Shown here: piece after piece, positions 40,372 to 48,654 of the stretch
Layout of the letters: the number at the start of each line of letters is the position of its first letter
Position numbering within the stretch: the stretch's first letter is position 1
Source: Natronomonas salsuginis
Lineage (GTDB): Archaea; Halobacteriota; Halobacteria; Halobacteriales; Haloarculaceae
Length of the DNA: 64,000 bases
Direction: 5' to 3'
Assembly (NCBI RefSeq): GCF_005239135.1
Contig: NZ_QKNX01000002.1
Coordinates: 434,001-498,000, forward strand
Made by a program: the position numbers and the translations under genes
Notes under the pieces: model-generated
Told to the model about the DNA's origin: nothing
The model's database searches: none
The model's input: only the letters and a program-made list of their open reading frames with translations

Positions 40372-41009
40372 TGTACAGACGAATCACCGCAGGCGCGTTC
40401 GCGTTCGCGCTGGTGCTGGCGCTCGTCGCGAGCGGCGGCTTTAGCGCGGCGGGAGTGGACAGAGACGCCTCGATCACCGTCGTCGGCGACGACCGAGCGG
40501 CGGTCGGCGTACAAGCGTGTCACCTCCCGAACCACGCGGGTCGGGGGGTGAGCGGCGGCGACAATGGCGATCCATCCGGGAACGAAAACGGCGGTCAGGC
40601 GAACCGCGTCACGCCGATCAGCGTCGAGATCACGAACCGTCTCGGAGCCGAACTCACCGTCCGAGAACTCACGGTGAACGGCGCGATCGTCAACAATCGA
40701 CCGTACGCGATGACGATCGCTCCCCACGGGAGCGAGCGCGTCACGGTTCCGGTTCGGCACGAAGCGAGCGAGGTGACGGTGGTCGTCTCGGCGAACGGCG
40801 TGAGCACCCGGGTAACGGTCTCAGAGATCAGCAGCGACGGGTGTCCGTTCCACGTGGCCGCCCCGCCGGTCACGGAAGGTGAAACGGGCGGCGACGAGTC
40901 GGGTGGAGCCAACGGAGGAAACGGCGGACACAGTCGAGAGAACGGTAGCGGTCAGGGCGGCGGTCAAGGCGACGACACCCGAAACGGCGATCCGCCGGGC
41001 AACGACTAG
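40371..41009 (+). CDS. Secreted DUF1102-related protein with Gly/Asn-rich tail
   Basis: A 212-residue protein with a signal peptide (MYRRITAGAFAFALVLALVA-SGGFSA). The first mature block, VDRDASITVVGDDRAAVGVQ, matches the RESSISVVDDSAGLLGL block of the DUF1102 proteins, so it is a distant relative. A beta-rich middle (VEITNRLGAELTVRELTVNG) follows. The last ~50 residues are Gly, Asn, Ser and Asp-rich and look disordered. Two Cys (VQACHLP, DGCPFHV) could pair. It is coupled to the upstream regulator gene. Confidence 0.65.
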   Translation: MYRRITAGAFAFALVLALVASGGFSAAGVDRDASITVVGDDRAAVGVQACHLPNHAGRGVSGGDNGDPSGNENGGQANRVTPISVEITNRLGAELTVRELTVNGAIVNNRPYAMTIAPHGSERVTVPVRHEASEVTVVVSANGVSTRVTVSEISSDGCPFHVAAPPVTEGETGGDESGGANGGNGGHSRENGSGQGGGQGDDTRNGDPPGND

Positions 41010-41029
41010 AGCCCGAACCGCCGCCTCGC

Positions 41030-41529
41030 TCAGACCGTCTCGACGTCCGGGTCGATCCCGGCGTCTCCCTCGCGTAGTTTGAACTTCTGAACCCTGCCGA
41101 TCGGGTTCTTCGGTAGCTCGTCGACGAAGTAGTACTTCCGCGGCCGCTTGAACTCGGCGACGGCGTCGCTCTCGACGAAGTACGCCTCCAGATCGTCGGC
41201 CGCGAGATCGTCGTCGCCTCAGCGTCGTTGACGATGTACTCGATCTCGTCGGCCGGGAGCCGGAAGTTCAGCGGCGTGAAGACGGCGCCGATCTTCGCGC
41301 AGGCGTACACGGAGAGGGTCATCTCAGAGCCGTTGTGCAGCACCGTCGCGACACGGTCGCCCTTCTCGACTCCCAACTCGAGTAGCGAGTTTGCCAACCG
41401 ATTGACCCGGTCGTTGAACTCCCGATAGGTCCATCGCTGCTCCTTTCGAGGGGAGACGATCGCGTCGGCATCGGGGTAGCGTGCGACGGTTTGCTCCAGC
41501 GTGTCGCCGATCGTAGCGTAGTGTGCCAT
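41030..41529 (-). pseudogene. Acyl-CoA synthetase (AMP-forming) with a large internal deletion
   Basis: On the minus strand the gene begins MAHYATIGDTLEQTVARYPD, continues through ELGVEKGDRVATVLHNGSEM to PLNFRLPADEIEYIVNDAEA, a normal N-terminal ~105 residues. Near 41215 it jumps, out of frame, to the far C-terminal end FVDELPKNPIGRVQKFKLRE, whose PKNPxGxxxK contains the conserved AMP-ligase Lys. About 1.1-1.2 kb is missing, including the P-loop and the main adenylation motifs, so no active ligase remains. It is the only acyl-CoA-ligase sequence in the window. Confidence 0.85.
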
Positions 41530-41849
41530 CGTAGGCCAGGCTATCTTTGTTCAAGGGGAGAATCCCGTTGTTCACGACGAGCGTGAATCGGACAACGCCG
41601 ACACGAACCTTGTTCAACAGCAATACGGATAGGTACGTAGAATCGTTAGGTACCATGACGTACACCGAAGCGGTCAGACCGCCCACTCAAATGCACAATA
41701 TCGGGACTCCGAGGCCCAGAACGTTCGAGACACCCTCCCGAACCGCTGTGGTGTCTCCGTCAAGATACCTCCGAGTCCCCAGCCGGGAGAGGAGTACCGG
41801 CGGTGTGGCCCCGCCATCGGCCCGTCATGCCGACAGCTCCTAAACCAGC
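41530..41849. other. Degraded transposon-associated DNA
   Basis: About 320 bases between the ligase relic and a TnpB right-end relic. A plus-strand frame near 41715-41850 may be the tail of a decayed TnpB-type gene, since it runs into a recognisable right end, but no zinc ribbon or RuvC motif remains. Otherwise I see nothing assignable. Confidence 0.4.
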
Positions 41850-41912
41850 AAACATCCCAACCCAGCGGTGCGGTGCCGTGGGAAGCCTCGCCGGCTACCG
41901 CGAGGAGGAGGA
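41850..41912 (+). repeat. Relic right end of a TnpB-type element
   Basis: CATCCCAACCCAGCGG followed by TGCGGTGCCGTGGGA matches the right end of the intact element (5038-5100: TATCCCAATCCAGCGG then CGCGGTGCCGTGGGA), then a GAGGAGGA tail. The hairpin arms have diverged. It marks a former IS200/IS605-type insertion. Confidence 0.75.
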
Positions 41913-41916
41913 CACG

Positions 41917-42014
41917 TCTACCGTGCCCGGGCACGACGACGCCGATCGGGCCGTGTGCCTCGATGCCTGCGTCGGCTGCTGTTCTCGGGCAGCGGGGTCG
42001 TCGGCCAGGAGTCC
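41917..42014 (-). pseudogene. PIN-domain (DUF3368-type) toxin fragment
   Basis: On the minus strand it reads GLLADDPAARE and, after a one-base slip, AADAGIEAHGPIGVVVPGHG. This aligns with TDDLAAREAASDAGVDVHG and SIGVIALGYG of the intact PIN protein at 46236-46706. At the DNA level the two stretches align almost without gaps. Only about 33 codons remain, so it is a dead fragment. Confidence 0.75.
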
Positions 42015-42023
42015 ACATCGCCG

Positions 42024-42845
42024 TTAGGTGTCGGTCGCGAGGCGATCGAGCCCGGCGAAGGCGGCCGACAACAAGACGAGCAACACCACCGCCAGCAGGA
42101 GGACAGTCGAGACGACGCTGACGAGCGGGTCGAGGCTCTGCCGGAGCGAGTTCCAGGCCTGGACCGGGACGGTCCGCGTATCTGGCCCCGAGAGGAACAG
42201 CGCCATCACGAACTCCTGGAGGCTGACGATGAACGCGACCAGGGCGGCCACCAGCAGGCCCGCACGAACCTCCGGAACGACGACGGAACGGAACGCTTGG
42301 AACCGGGAGGCCCCGAGGTCCATTGCGGCCTCGTGGAGCCGCCAGTCGAAGCGTGCGAACGCCGACTGCGCGACCGAGAAGGTCAATGGCACGGCCCACA
42401 GCGAGTGGGCGAGAACCAGCGCCGCATAGCTCTGCTGGAGTCCAAAGCGGCTGAAGAATGTAAGCAGCGTTACGCCGATGATCACGCCGGGGACCAGTAG
42501 TGGGAGCACGACCACCCCGACCACCACCGTCTGTGTCCGGCCGGTGTACTGCCGGACTGCGAGGGCAGCGGGCACGCCGACGAGGAGCGAGACGAACATT
42601 GTCCCGGACGCGACGAGCACGCTGTTCACCAGCGACCGGAGCCAGATCGGCGAGTCCAGCAGCGCTGCGAACCACCGCAAAGAGAGTGATTCCGGGGGGA
42701 CGGCCATGGTTACCGAGGCGTCGAACGCGGTAACGACTACGATTGCCAGTGGCGCGACGAGGAATGCAAACAGCAGGGCGACGAGCGCCTGAAAGCCTAG
42801 GGATCGGACGCGTGCCAATCCGGACGACTCAGCCAAGCAGATCAC
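42024..42845 (-). CDS. ABC transporter permease, PotC-like
   Basis: A 273-residue inner-membrane permease with about six helices (ALVALLFAFLVAPLAIVVVT, VVVGVVVLPLLVPGVIIGVT, LLVAALVAFIVSLQEFVMAL). The cytoplasmic EAA loop is EAAMDLGASRFQAFRSVVVP, which contacts the ATPase. It is the last gene of a four-gene importer operon and overlaps the preceding permease gene by 17 bases. The order and sequence are those of the polyamine/thiamine/iron class; substrate is not decided. Confidence 0.87.
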   Translation of the reverse strand: MICLAESSGLARVRSLGFQALVALLFAFLVAPLAIVVVTAFDASVTMAVPPESLSLRWFAALLDSPIWLRSLVNSVLVASGTMFVSLLVGVPAALAVRQYTGRTQTVVVGVVVLPLLVPGVIIGVTLLTFFSRFGLQQSYAALVLAHSLWAVPLTFSVAQSAFARFDWRLHEAAMDLGASRFQAFRSVVVPEVRAGLLVAALVAFIVSLQEFVMALFLSGPDTRTVPVQAWNSLRQSLDPLVSVVSTVLLLAVVLLVLLSAAFAGLDRLATDT

Positions 42846-43722
42846 CCGCGTCGAATCGCCAGAGACTGGCCATGAGCGTCGTCAGCACCACCGCGACGGT
42901 GACAACCGCGAGCGCGGCAGCGGGCGGCCAGTCGAACTCCGTCAGCAACAGCTGTGAGATGAGGATGGCGGTCGTCTGCTCGCTGCCTGAGCCGAGCAGG
43001 AACGGACCAGGGTACGCCCCGACCGACCACGTGAAACTGATGATGGCCGCAACGGTGATACCGGGCCGAACGTGTGGAATAACCACCTCGCGGAACACTG
43101 CAAAGCGGTCGGCACCGAGGTCTAGGGCAGCCTCGACGAGTCGCTCGTCCAGCGTCGAGAGCACCGCGTACACCGAGAGGATAGCGTACGGGATAACGAT
43201 GTAGAGCTGCCCAATGACGGCGCCCGGGAGGTTATCGATGAGCAACAGCGGCTCGGCGAGTGGCCCCGCTGTGAGCAGCTCGTTGAGCACGCCGCGTGGC
43301 GAAAAGACGAGTACCACCGCGAACAGCTTCACGACGATGGTCGTGAACAGCGAGAGGACGGCCCCACCGAGCAGGAGCGTCCGAGCGGGGCCGGTGGCTC
43401 GCCACGTTGCGTAGGCATAGACGACGGCGATAGCGACGGCGAGCACCGTAACCAGGACGCCGAACAGGATGGTGAACCTGAAGATCTCGTAAACGAGCGG
43501 GGTTTCCAGGAGGTAGCGGTAGCCTTCGACCGACCACGTTCCCTCGGCGAAGGCCCCGCCGGTGGCTCGCTCTGCGAGGCTGAGACGGATCAGGTACCCC
43601 ATCGGCACCAGAAACACGCTGACGTCGAGTACCAGTAACGGGACCAGTAGGGCGACCGCGCGCCAGCGTGAGGGGACCGCTGAGAGGCGGCCACGCCAGG
43701 ACCCTGGCACGCTCAGCGACAC
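42829..43722 (-). CDS. ABC transporter permease, PotB-like
   Basis: A 297-residue permease with six predicted helices (AVALLVPLLVLDVSVFLVPM, FTILFGVLVTVLAVAIAVVY, LLGGAVLSLFTTIVVKLFAV, VIPYAILSVYAVLSTL). The EAA loop is EAALDLGADRFAVFREVVIP. It pairs with the next permease to form the channel of an importer. It overlaps the ATPase gene by 10 bases, so the operon is tightly coupled. Confidence 0.87.
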   Translation of the reverse strand: MSLSVPGSWRGRLSAVPSRWRAVALLVPLLVLDVSVFLVPMGYLIRLSLAERATGGAFAEGTWSVEGYRYLLETPLVYEIFRFTILFGVLVTVLAVAIAVVYAYATWRATGPARTLLLGGAVLSLFTTIVVKLFAVVLVFSPRGVLNELLTAGPLAEPLLLIDNLPGAVIGQLYIVIPYAILSVYAVLSTLDERLVEAALDLGADRFAVFREVVIPHVRPGITVAAIISFTWSVGAYPGPFLLGSGSEQTTAILISQLLLTEFDWPPAAALAVVTVAVVLTTLMASLWRFDAGDLLG

Positions 43723-44831
43723 CGCTCCCCCGTGCTATCGAAGTAGACCGCTTCGCTCGGCTCGAACTCGACGACGAACTCGTCGCCGACTGACAGCGTC
43801 CTCGCGGCTCTGACCGGTCGCTCGACGAACAGCGTCGCGTCTCCGACCGAGAGTCGAACCCGGACGTGCGAGCCACGATGGACGGTCTCGGCTACGCTTC
43901 CTGTCACGCGTACTGCTCCACTCCCGCCGTCACCGACACGGGGATTCACACCCGCCAGCGCTTCGGGGTCGCTCCCGACGGCCAGGCGCTCGGGCCGCAG
44001 CGAGACGCTGATCGAGTCGCCTACCCTTACCGACGCGTCGATGGGAGCACGAAACGAGACGCCGAGCGGTGTCTCCAAAAGCGGGTGGTCGCCGGCCGCC
44101 GCAACCTCACACTCGACGAACTTTGTGGTCCCGAGAAACGACTCGACGAACCGGTCAGTCGGGTCCTGATATACGTTCTCGGGGACACCGACTTGCACGA
44201 GTTCACCGTCACTCATCACGCCCATCCGGTCGGCCAGGGTGAACGCCTCTTCCTGATCGTGGGTGACGTAGAGCATCGCGGTCCCGATCCGCTCGTGGAT
44301 CTGTTTCAGTTCCAGTTGCATCGTCTCGCGCAGGAGCCGGTCGAGGTTCGATAACGGCTCATCGAGCAACAGCAGATCCGGGTCGACAGCAAGCGAACGG
44401 GCCAGCGCCACCCGCTGTTTCTGTCCCCCTGAGAGCTGTCCGGGCGTACTGTCGGCGTACTCACTCATCTCCACAAGTTCGAGCGTCTCGCGCGCCTGCT
44501 CGTGGCGCTCCGCCCGGCCAATTCCGGCCATCTTTTGGCCGAACGCGACGTTCTCGAGGACAGTCTTCTGCGGGAACAGCGCCCAGTCTTGGAACACCAT
44601 CGAGCATGCCCGGTCGTACGGGGGATGCTCTGTCACGTCGGTGTCGCCGAGCGTGATGCGGCCGCAACCCGGGCGTTCGAACCCGGCAATGGTCCGCAAC
44701 ACGGTCGACTTCCCGGAGCCACTCGGGCCGAGCAGGCAGAACAGCTCGCCCTCCTCGATGCAGAGAGAGACGTTTTCGACGGCGGTGAGGTCGCCGTAAC
44801 TGACGCTGAGCCCCTCGAGTTCGAGCATCAT
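43713..44831 (-). CDS. ABC transporter ATPase, PotA-like
   Basis: A 372-residue ATPase. Walker A is GPSGSGKST (about 35-43), the signature LSGGQKQRVALARSLA, and Walker B LLLLDEPLSNLD, followed by the switch His in MLYVTHDQEEAF. The C-terminal third is a TOBE-type regulatory domain (DSISVSLRPERLAVG, HVRVRLSVGDATLF). This domain plan is that of PotA/FbpC/ThiQ importers. Start at either of two adjacent ATGs (44831 or 44828). Confidence 0.92.
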   Translation of the reverse strand: MMLELEGLSVSYGDLTAVENVSLCIEEGELFCLLGPSGSGKSTVLRTIAGFERPGCGRITLGDTDVTEHPPYDRACSMVFQDWALFPQKTVLENVAFGQKMAGIGRAERHEQARETLELVEMSEYADSTPGQLSGGQKQRVALARSLAVDPDLLLLDEPLSNLDRLLRETMQLELKQIHERIGTAMLYVTHDQEEAFTLADRMGVMSDGELVQVGVPENVYQDPTDRFVESFLGTTKFVECEVAAAGDHPLLETPLGVSFRAPIDASVRVGDSISVSLRPERLAVGSDPEALAGVNPRVGDGGSGAVRVTGSVAETVHRGSHVRVRLSVGDATLFVERPVRAARTLSVGDEFVVEFEPSEAVYFDSTGERCR

Positions 44832-44832
44832 C

Positions 44833-45927
44833 TTAGTTGTCCTGTACGAACGTCCGGAACCGGTCGCTCATCTCACCGGAAAACTCGGCGACACGGGCGA
44901 AGTTCTGGAACGCCACCTGGTTGAGTTCCTCGTCCGTTATCGGGAGCTTCTCGGCTGTCTGGTCGGGATACTCCGTCTCCTCGTTGGAGAATCCGAGGCT
45001 GAACTCCGCGGCGTAGGCCGACTGTATCTCCGGGTCGAGCAGGAAGTCGATGAACTCCTCGGCCATCGGCTTCCGGTCGGTCCCGCGGACGATCTGGTAG
45101 TAGTCGATGTAGCCGGTGGTCGGTTCGGGTACCGTGACGCCGATGGGATACTCGTCGGTCGTCTGTGCTCGCTTCAGCCCGTAGGCTAAAAAGTAGTGGC
45201 CGACGTCGGCGAGGCCCTGGCCAAGCGCCGTCCAGAGCTGCTGGGTGCCCTGGTAGAACGTCGCGACCGGCAGCTCCTCAAGGGTCTCGAAGAGGGAGTC
45301 CATATATTTCCGGTCGTACACTTCGTCGGCCAGCGGCTCGTCGTTGCGCAGCAGCGCCGACATCATGAACAGTTTGAGCCAGAAGTCACTCGGCAACGCG
45401 AGGTTCTCGGCCTGGGACGATTGGACGTCGGCCCAGGACTCCGGCGTCCAGGAGGCGGTGTCCTCGTTGTAGACGTACGCGTGGACCCCGTACGCGACTG
45501 GAACGCCAGTCTCGGACATCTGGTACGACCGGAGCCGTGGCTTGATCGCCCCGGCGTTCGAGAGGTTGTCGTACTCGACGGGCTCCCAGAGGTCATCTTG
45601 CCCGCCGAGGTAGTTCGTCCGCCCGACACCCACGGTGACGTCGAACGGCGGGTCATCTTCGGGCGACTGGCGTATCTTCGAGAGTATACCTTGCCAGTTC
45701 CCGATCACTTCGAGGGTGTTACCGGTCCGGTCCTCGTACCGAGGCTTGATTACCTCCTTGAAGACCGTCTCGTTGGTGCCGCTCCACGCCGACACACGGA
45801 GAGTATCGCCGCCAGTTGATCCCGTCAGGCCAGCGCAGCCACTCAGTGCAGTTACGGTCGCTGCACCGCCGGCCAAGACGGCCCGTCGTCCGACTGCTCG
45901 CCGCCGGCTCGGGTCTTGATCTGCCAT
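44833..45927 (-). CDS. Extracellular solute-binding lipoprotein, PotD/F-like
   Basis: A 364-residue binding protein. The N-terminus has an Arg-rich Tat-like region (SRRRAVGRRAVLAGGAA) and a lipobox (VTALSGCAG), so it is an exported lipoprotein. Family-1-type binding-protein blocks are LRVSAWSGTNETVFKEVIKP, YGVHAYVYNEDTASWTPESW and YIDYYQIVRGTDRKPMAEEF. It captures the ligand for the importer encoded by the next three genes. I use ATG 45927, 27 bases from a TATA box, rather than the adjacent GTG. Confidence 0.88.
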   Translation of the reverse strand: MADQDPSRRRAVGRRAVLAGGAATVTALSGCAGLTGSTGGDTLRVSAWSGTNETVFKEVIKPRYEDRTGNTLEVIGNWQGILSKIRQSPEDDPPFDVTVGVGRTNYLGGQDDLWEPVEYDNLSNAGAIKPRLRSYQMSETGVPVAYGVHAYVYNEDTASWTPESWADVQSSQAENLALPSDFWLKLFMMSALLRNDEPLADEVYDRKYMDSLFETLEELPVATFYQGTQQLWTALGQGLADVGHYFLAYGLKRAQTTDEYPIGVTVPEPTTGYIDYYQIVRGTDRKPMAEEFIDFLLDPEIQSAYAAEFSLGFSNEETEYPDQTAEKLPITDEELNQVAFQNFARVAEFSGEMSDRFRTFVQDN

Positions 45928-45949
45928 CACGTTTCATTGGGGCGAGAAT

Positions 45950-45958
45950 GAATAAATC
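45950..45958 (-). promoter_or_regulatory. TATA box of the ABC importer operon
   Basis: GATTTATTC on the minus strand, 27 bases before ATG 45927; the only promoter seen for the four-gene operon. Confidence 0.55.
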
Positions 45959-46235
45959 ATCCGTCCGAGGCCACAGAATCGCCGGGTTCCAGTAGGTCGA
46001 TGCACACTTCCAGCGTCGACTCCGGGACCGAAACCGCCGCCAGGAATCCGCGTCTGCAATGCTGGAGCGGGCGCCCACCCTCGCTCGGGCGCGATCGGCT
46101 TCGTCGAGCGATATCGGGCCGCGCGCGTTGTTGTTTCACGAAGCTACACGGACCGAAAGCTGGCCTCGGCACTCACGACTCACAATCTATCCATAGTGGA
46201 TGTGCTTATAGCGTCTATCGGGCCTTCTCGTTCCG
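45959..46235. other. Intergenic stretch between importer and PIN genes
   Basis: About 280 bases. A minus-strand frame ends in ESTLEVCIDLLEPGDSVASD, which has a protein-like composition and could be the end of a lost gene, but no family is recognisable. No RNA gene is visible. Confidence 0.35.
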
Positions 46236-46706
46236 TTATAGCTCGTCCAGCATCTGGATGCCGCGCTCAACGACCGCGTCGGTCACGAAGAGGCTTGTCT
46301 CACGCTGGAGTGCCCGCATATGGGACGCCGCTTCGTCTCTGTCGAGCAATCCGCGGCCGTACCCGAGAGCGATGACGCCGATGGAACCGTGTACGTCGAC
46401 GCCCGCGTCAGATGCTGCCTCTCGGGCTGCGAGGTCGTCGGTCAGGAGAACGACTCCCCGCTCTTTTGCGACCGCAATTGCAGCGCGTTCCCCGGCATCC
46501 AGTTCTTCCGCTCCGATTCGGCTTTCGTCGGCCTCGACGAGTTCGTACGAGAGGGCGGCCAGCCCGTCCGGAACACCACCGGCCTCGATTTCCTTGTAAA
46601 CCACCTCTGGAACGATGAGCGTGTCAAACGCCGAGAGCAGTTCGAGCGAATCGATTTCGGCGAGATGAATGAGCGGTCCGGCGTCAGAAACGGCCGCGAG
46701 CGTCAC
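46236..46706 (-). CDS. PIN-domain (DUF3368-type) toxin
   Basis: A 156-residue PIN nuclease. The first acidic residue is in VSDAGPLIHLAEID, the next in AGERAAIAVAKERGVVLLTD and DDLAAREAASDAGVDVHG, giving the usual quartet of Asp/Glu for metal binding. Such proteins cleave RNA as VapC-like toxins. The start overlaps the end of the upstream small gene by four bases (ATGA), the standard toxin-antitoxin arrangement. A fragment of a paralogue lies across the ABC operon at 41917-42014. Confidence 0.87.
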   Translation of the reverse strand: MTLAAVSDAGPLIHLAEIDSLELLSAFDTLIVPEVVYKEIEAGGVPDGLAALSYELVEADESRIGAEELDAGERAAIAVAKERGVVLLTDDLAAREAASDAGVDVHGSIGVIALGYGRGLLDRDEAASHMRALQRETSLFVTDAVVERGIQMLDEL

Positions 46707-46954
46707 GCGTTCAGGCCCCAGTCGACGTCCTCCTCGACGACCTCACGCTCTCGTTCCGCCCGCTCGACTTTCGTCCGGCCGACGTGTTCGATGGCTTCCT
46801 CGCGGTCGAGTTCGTCATCGAGGTACTGTGCGAGCACGAGGTCCTCCCACAGGTCTTCGAGACCGCGTTCGAGTGCCTGTTCGAACACTTCAGACTCCGG
46901 GAGGCCCCGAGTCTCGGCGATTTCTCGAACGCGGTCGGAGATTTCAGCGGCCAT
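46703..46954 (-). CDS. Small antitoxin-like protein (UPF0175-type)
   Basis: An 83-residue protein with a helical DNA-binding-like start (SDRVREIAETRGLPESEVFE) and a charged tail (RAEREREVVEEDVDWGLNA) that would grip a PIN toxin. Position and overlap with the PIN gene argue for antitoxin function. A TATA box (GATTTAAG, 46979-46986) lies 28 bases upstream of ATG 46954. The family name is less certain than the role. Confidence 0.7.
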   Translation of the reverse strand: MAAEISDRVREIAETRGLPESEVFEQALERGLEDLWEDLVLAQYLDDELDREEAIEHVGRTKVERAEREREVVEEDVDWGLNA

Positions 46955-46978
46955 ACTGTGTGATTGCTCGGCAACGTT

Positions 46979-46986
46979 CTTAAATC
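46979..46986 (-). promoter_or_regulatory. TATA box of the PIN/antitoxin pair
   Basis: GATTTAAG on the minus strand, 28 bases before ATG 46954. Confidence 0.5.
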
Positions 46987-47188
46987 CGTGTCTGCCTGAT
47001 CGTGGGGAGACCTGACTGGGGCCTATGTCTACCGTGGCCACACCCAGATGCCCTTAGAGACGCTTTCTACCGTCAAAAATAGGGGCCTCTGCACTCATAG
47101 GGCTCGTCACCGCCGGCTGCCTACACCGACTCGGGAGGAGCGCTCGTCATTGGCCGGCGAACCGTACGCGCGGAGAAGTAAAAAGGCC

Positions 47189-48562
47189 TCAGTCGTCGGT
47201 CGGCGTTTCGAGCGCCCCCGGGGCGTCCTCGGGGTGTCGATCGAACAGCGGGCTCTGTCGCCCGGGGACGAACGTGTTCAACAGGAGCGCCGACAGCGCC
47301 GTCACGATGACGGGCTGGCCGAAGAACGTCTCAGCGGCTTGGGGGAGCCCGGAGAGCGCGTCGGGGCGGGTGGAGACACCGAGGCCGAGCCCCAAGGCGA
47401 CGGCCATGATGACCATGTTCCGGCGGTTGAGGTCGGTATGGAGCATCACCAATCGGGCCCCGCTCGCGGCGACCATCCCGGCCATGAGCAACACGGCCCC
47501 GCCGAAGACGGCGCTCGGGATCGTCGTGACGACCGCGCCGATCTTGGGGCTGAGCCCCAGCGCCGCGAGAATGACGCCGCCGATTCCGACGACGTAGCGG
47601 CTCATCACGCCGGTGAAGCTCACGATACCGACGTTTTGGGAGAATGAGGTGATCGGGAAGGCGGCGAAGAGCGCGCCGACGGAGCTGCCGAGGCCGTCGG
47701 TGAAGAGGCCGCCGCGGAACTCCTCGTGGGTGGGGTTTCGCCCCTCGGCGGCGGTGACGCCGGACATGTCGCCGACGGTCTCCATCGCGGAGACGAGAAA
47801 CAGGAAGGCGAACGTGACGATCGCGACCGGATCGAACTCGAAGCCGAACCGGCCAGGGGCGGGCACGGAGAGCCAAGCCGCCTCGGCGACGCTCGAAAAG
47901 TCGACGAGACCCATGCCCAGGGCGGCGACGTAGCCGACGACGATGGCGACGAGTACGCTGAGCAGTCGGGTGACGCCGCGAGTGAACAGGTTGAGTGCGA
48001 CGGCGACGCCGAGCACGAGCGACGCCAAACCGATGTTGTACATCGCGCCGTAGTCGGCCGCGCCGACGCCGCCGGCAGCGTAATCCATCGCGACGGGGAT
48101 GAGATACAGCCCGATGATGACGACCACGAGACCGGTGACGAGCGGCGGGAAGAACGGCTTGACCCGTTTGAACTGCCAGCCGATGAGCCCCTCGACGACG
48201 AAGCCGGTGACGAGGATCGCGCCGAACACCGCCGCCAGCCCCGCGCTCGCGCCGATACTCGACGCCGCCCCGACGAAGGTGAAGCTCGATCCCATCACGA
48301 TCGGCAGTTTCGCCCCGACCGGACCGATCGTGTACGACTGTACGATTGTCGCGAGCCCCGAGAAGAGCAGGACCATCTGCACGAGGTAGGCGGTGTCGCC
48401 CGCCCCGAGCCCGACCGACCCGGCGACGATGAACGCGACCGCAGTCGCCGGGACAATCATCACCGCGACGTGCTGTAACCCCAGCAGGATCGATTTCGAC
48501 AGCGGTGGCTTATCCTCCAGCCCGTATTCGAGCTGAATCCGCCCGTCCGTATCTGTTGACAT
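47189..48562 (-). CDS. NCS2-family nucleobase permease
   Basis: A 457-residue membrane protein with about 12-14 helices. Family motifs are LLGLQHVAVMIVPATAVAFI, KLPIVMGSSFTFVGAASSIG and the conserved ITSFSQNVGIVSFTGVMSRY, typical of uracil/xanthine permeases. The Gln in SFSQN and the Glu in VSAMETVGDMSG are the usual substrate-site residues. It imports a purine or pyrimidine base with H+ or Na+. The phosphoribosyltransferase gene just upstream on the same strand suggests a purine. The two are separated by a short AT-rich spacer. Confidence 0.92.
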   Translation of the reverse strand: MSTDTDGRIQLEYGLEDKPPLSKSILLGLQHVAVMIVPATAVAFIVAGSVGLGAGDTAYLVQMVLLFSGLATIVQSYTIGPVGAKLPIVMGSSFTFVGAASSIGASAGLAAVFGAILVTGFVVEGLIGWQFKRVKPFFPPLVTGLVVVIIGLYLIPVAMDYAAGGVGAADYGAMYNIGLASLVLGVAVALNLFTRGVTRLLSVLVAIVVGYVAALGMGLVDFSSVAEAAWLSVPAPGRFGFEFDPVAIVTFAFLFLVSAMETVGDMSGVTAAEGRNPTHEEFRGGLFTDGLGSSVGALFAAFPITSFSQNVGIVSFTGVMSRYVVGIGGVILAALGLSPKIGAVVTTIPSAVFGGAVLLMAGMVAASGARLVMLHTDLNRRNMVIMAVALGLGLGVSTRPDALSGLPQAAETFFGQPVIVTALSALLLNTFVPGRQSPLFDRHPEDAPGALETPTDD

Positions 48563-48654
48563 CTATGCTCGGCATGTGCGATCCCCCACACATAATGCTT
48601 GCGTGAATGAGCTTATATACTCGAAATAAAAAACAGAATTATGCACAAACATGT

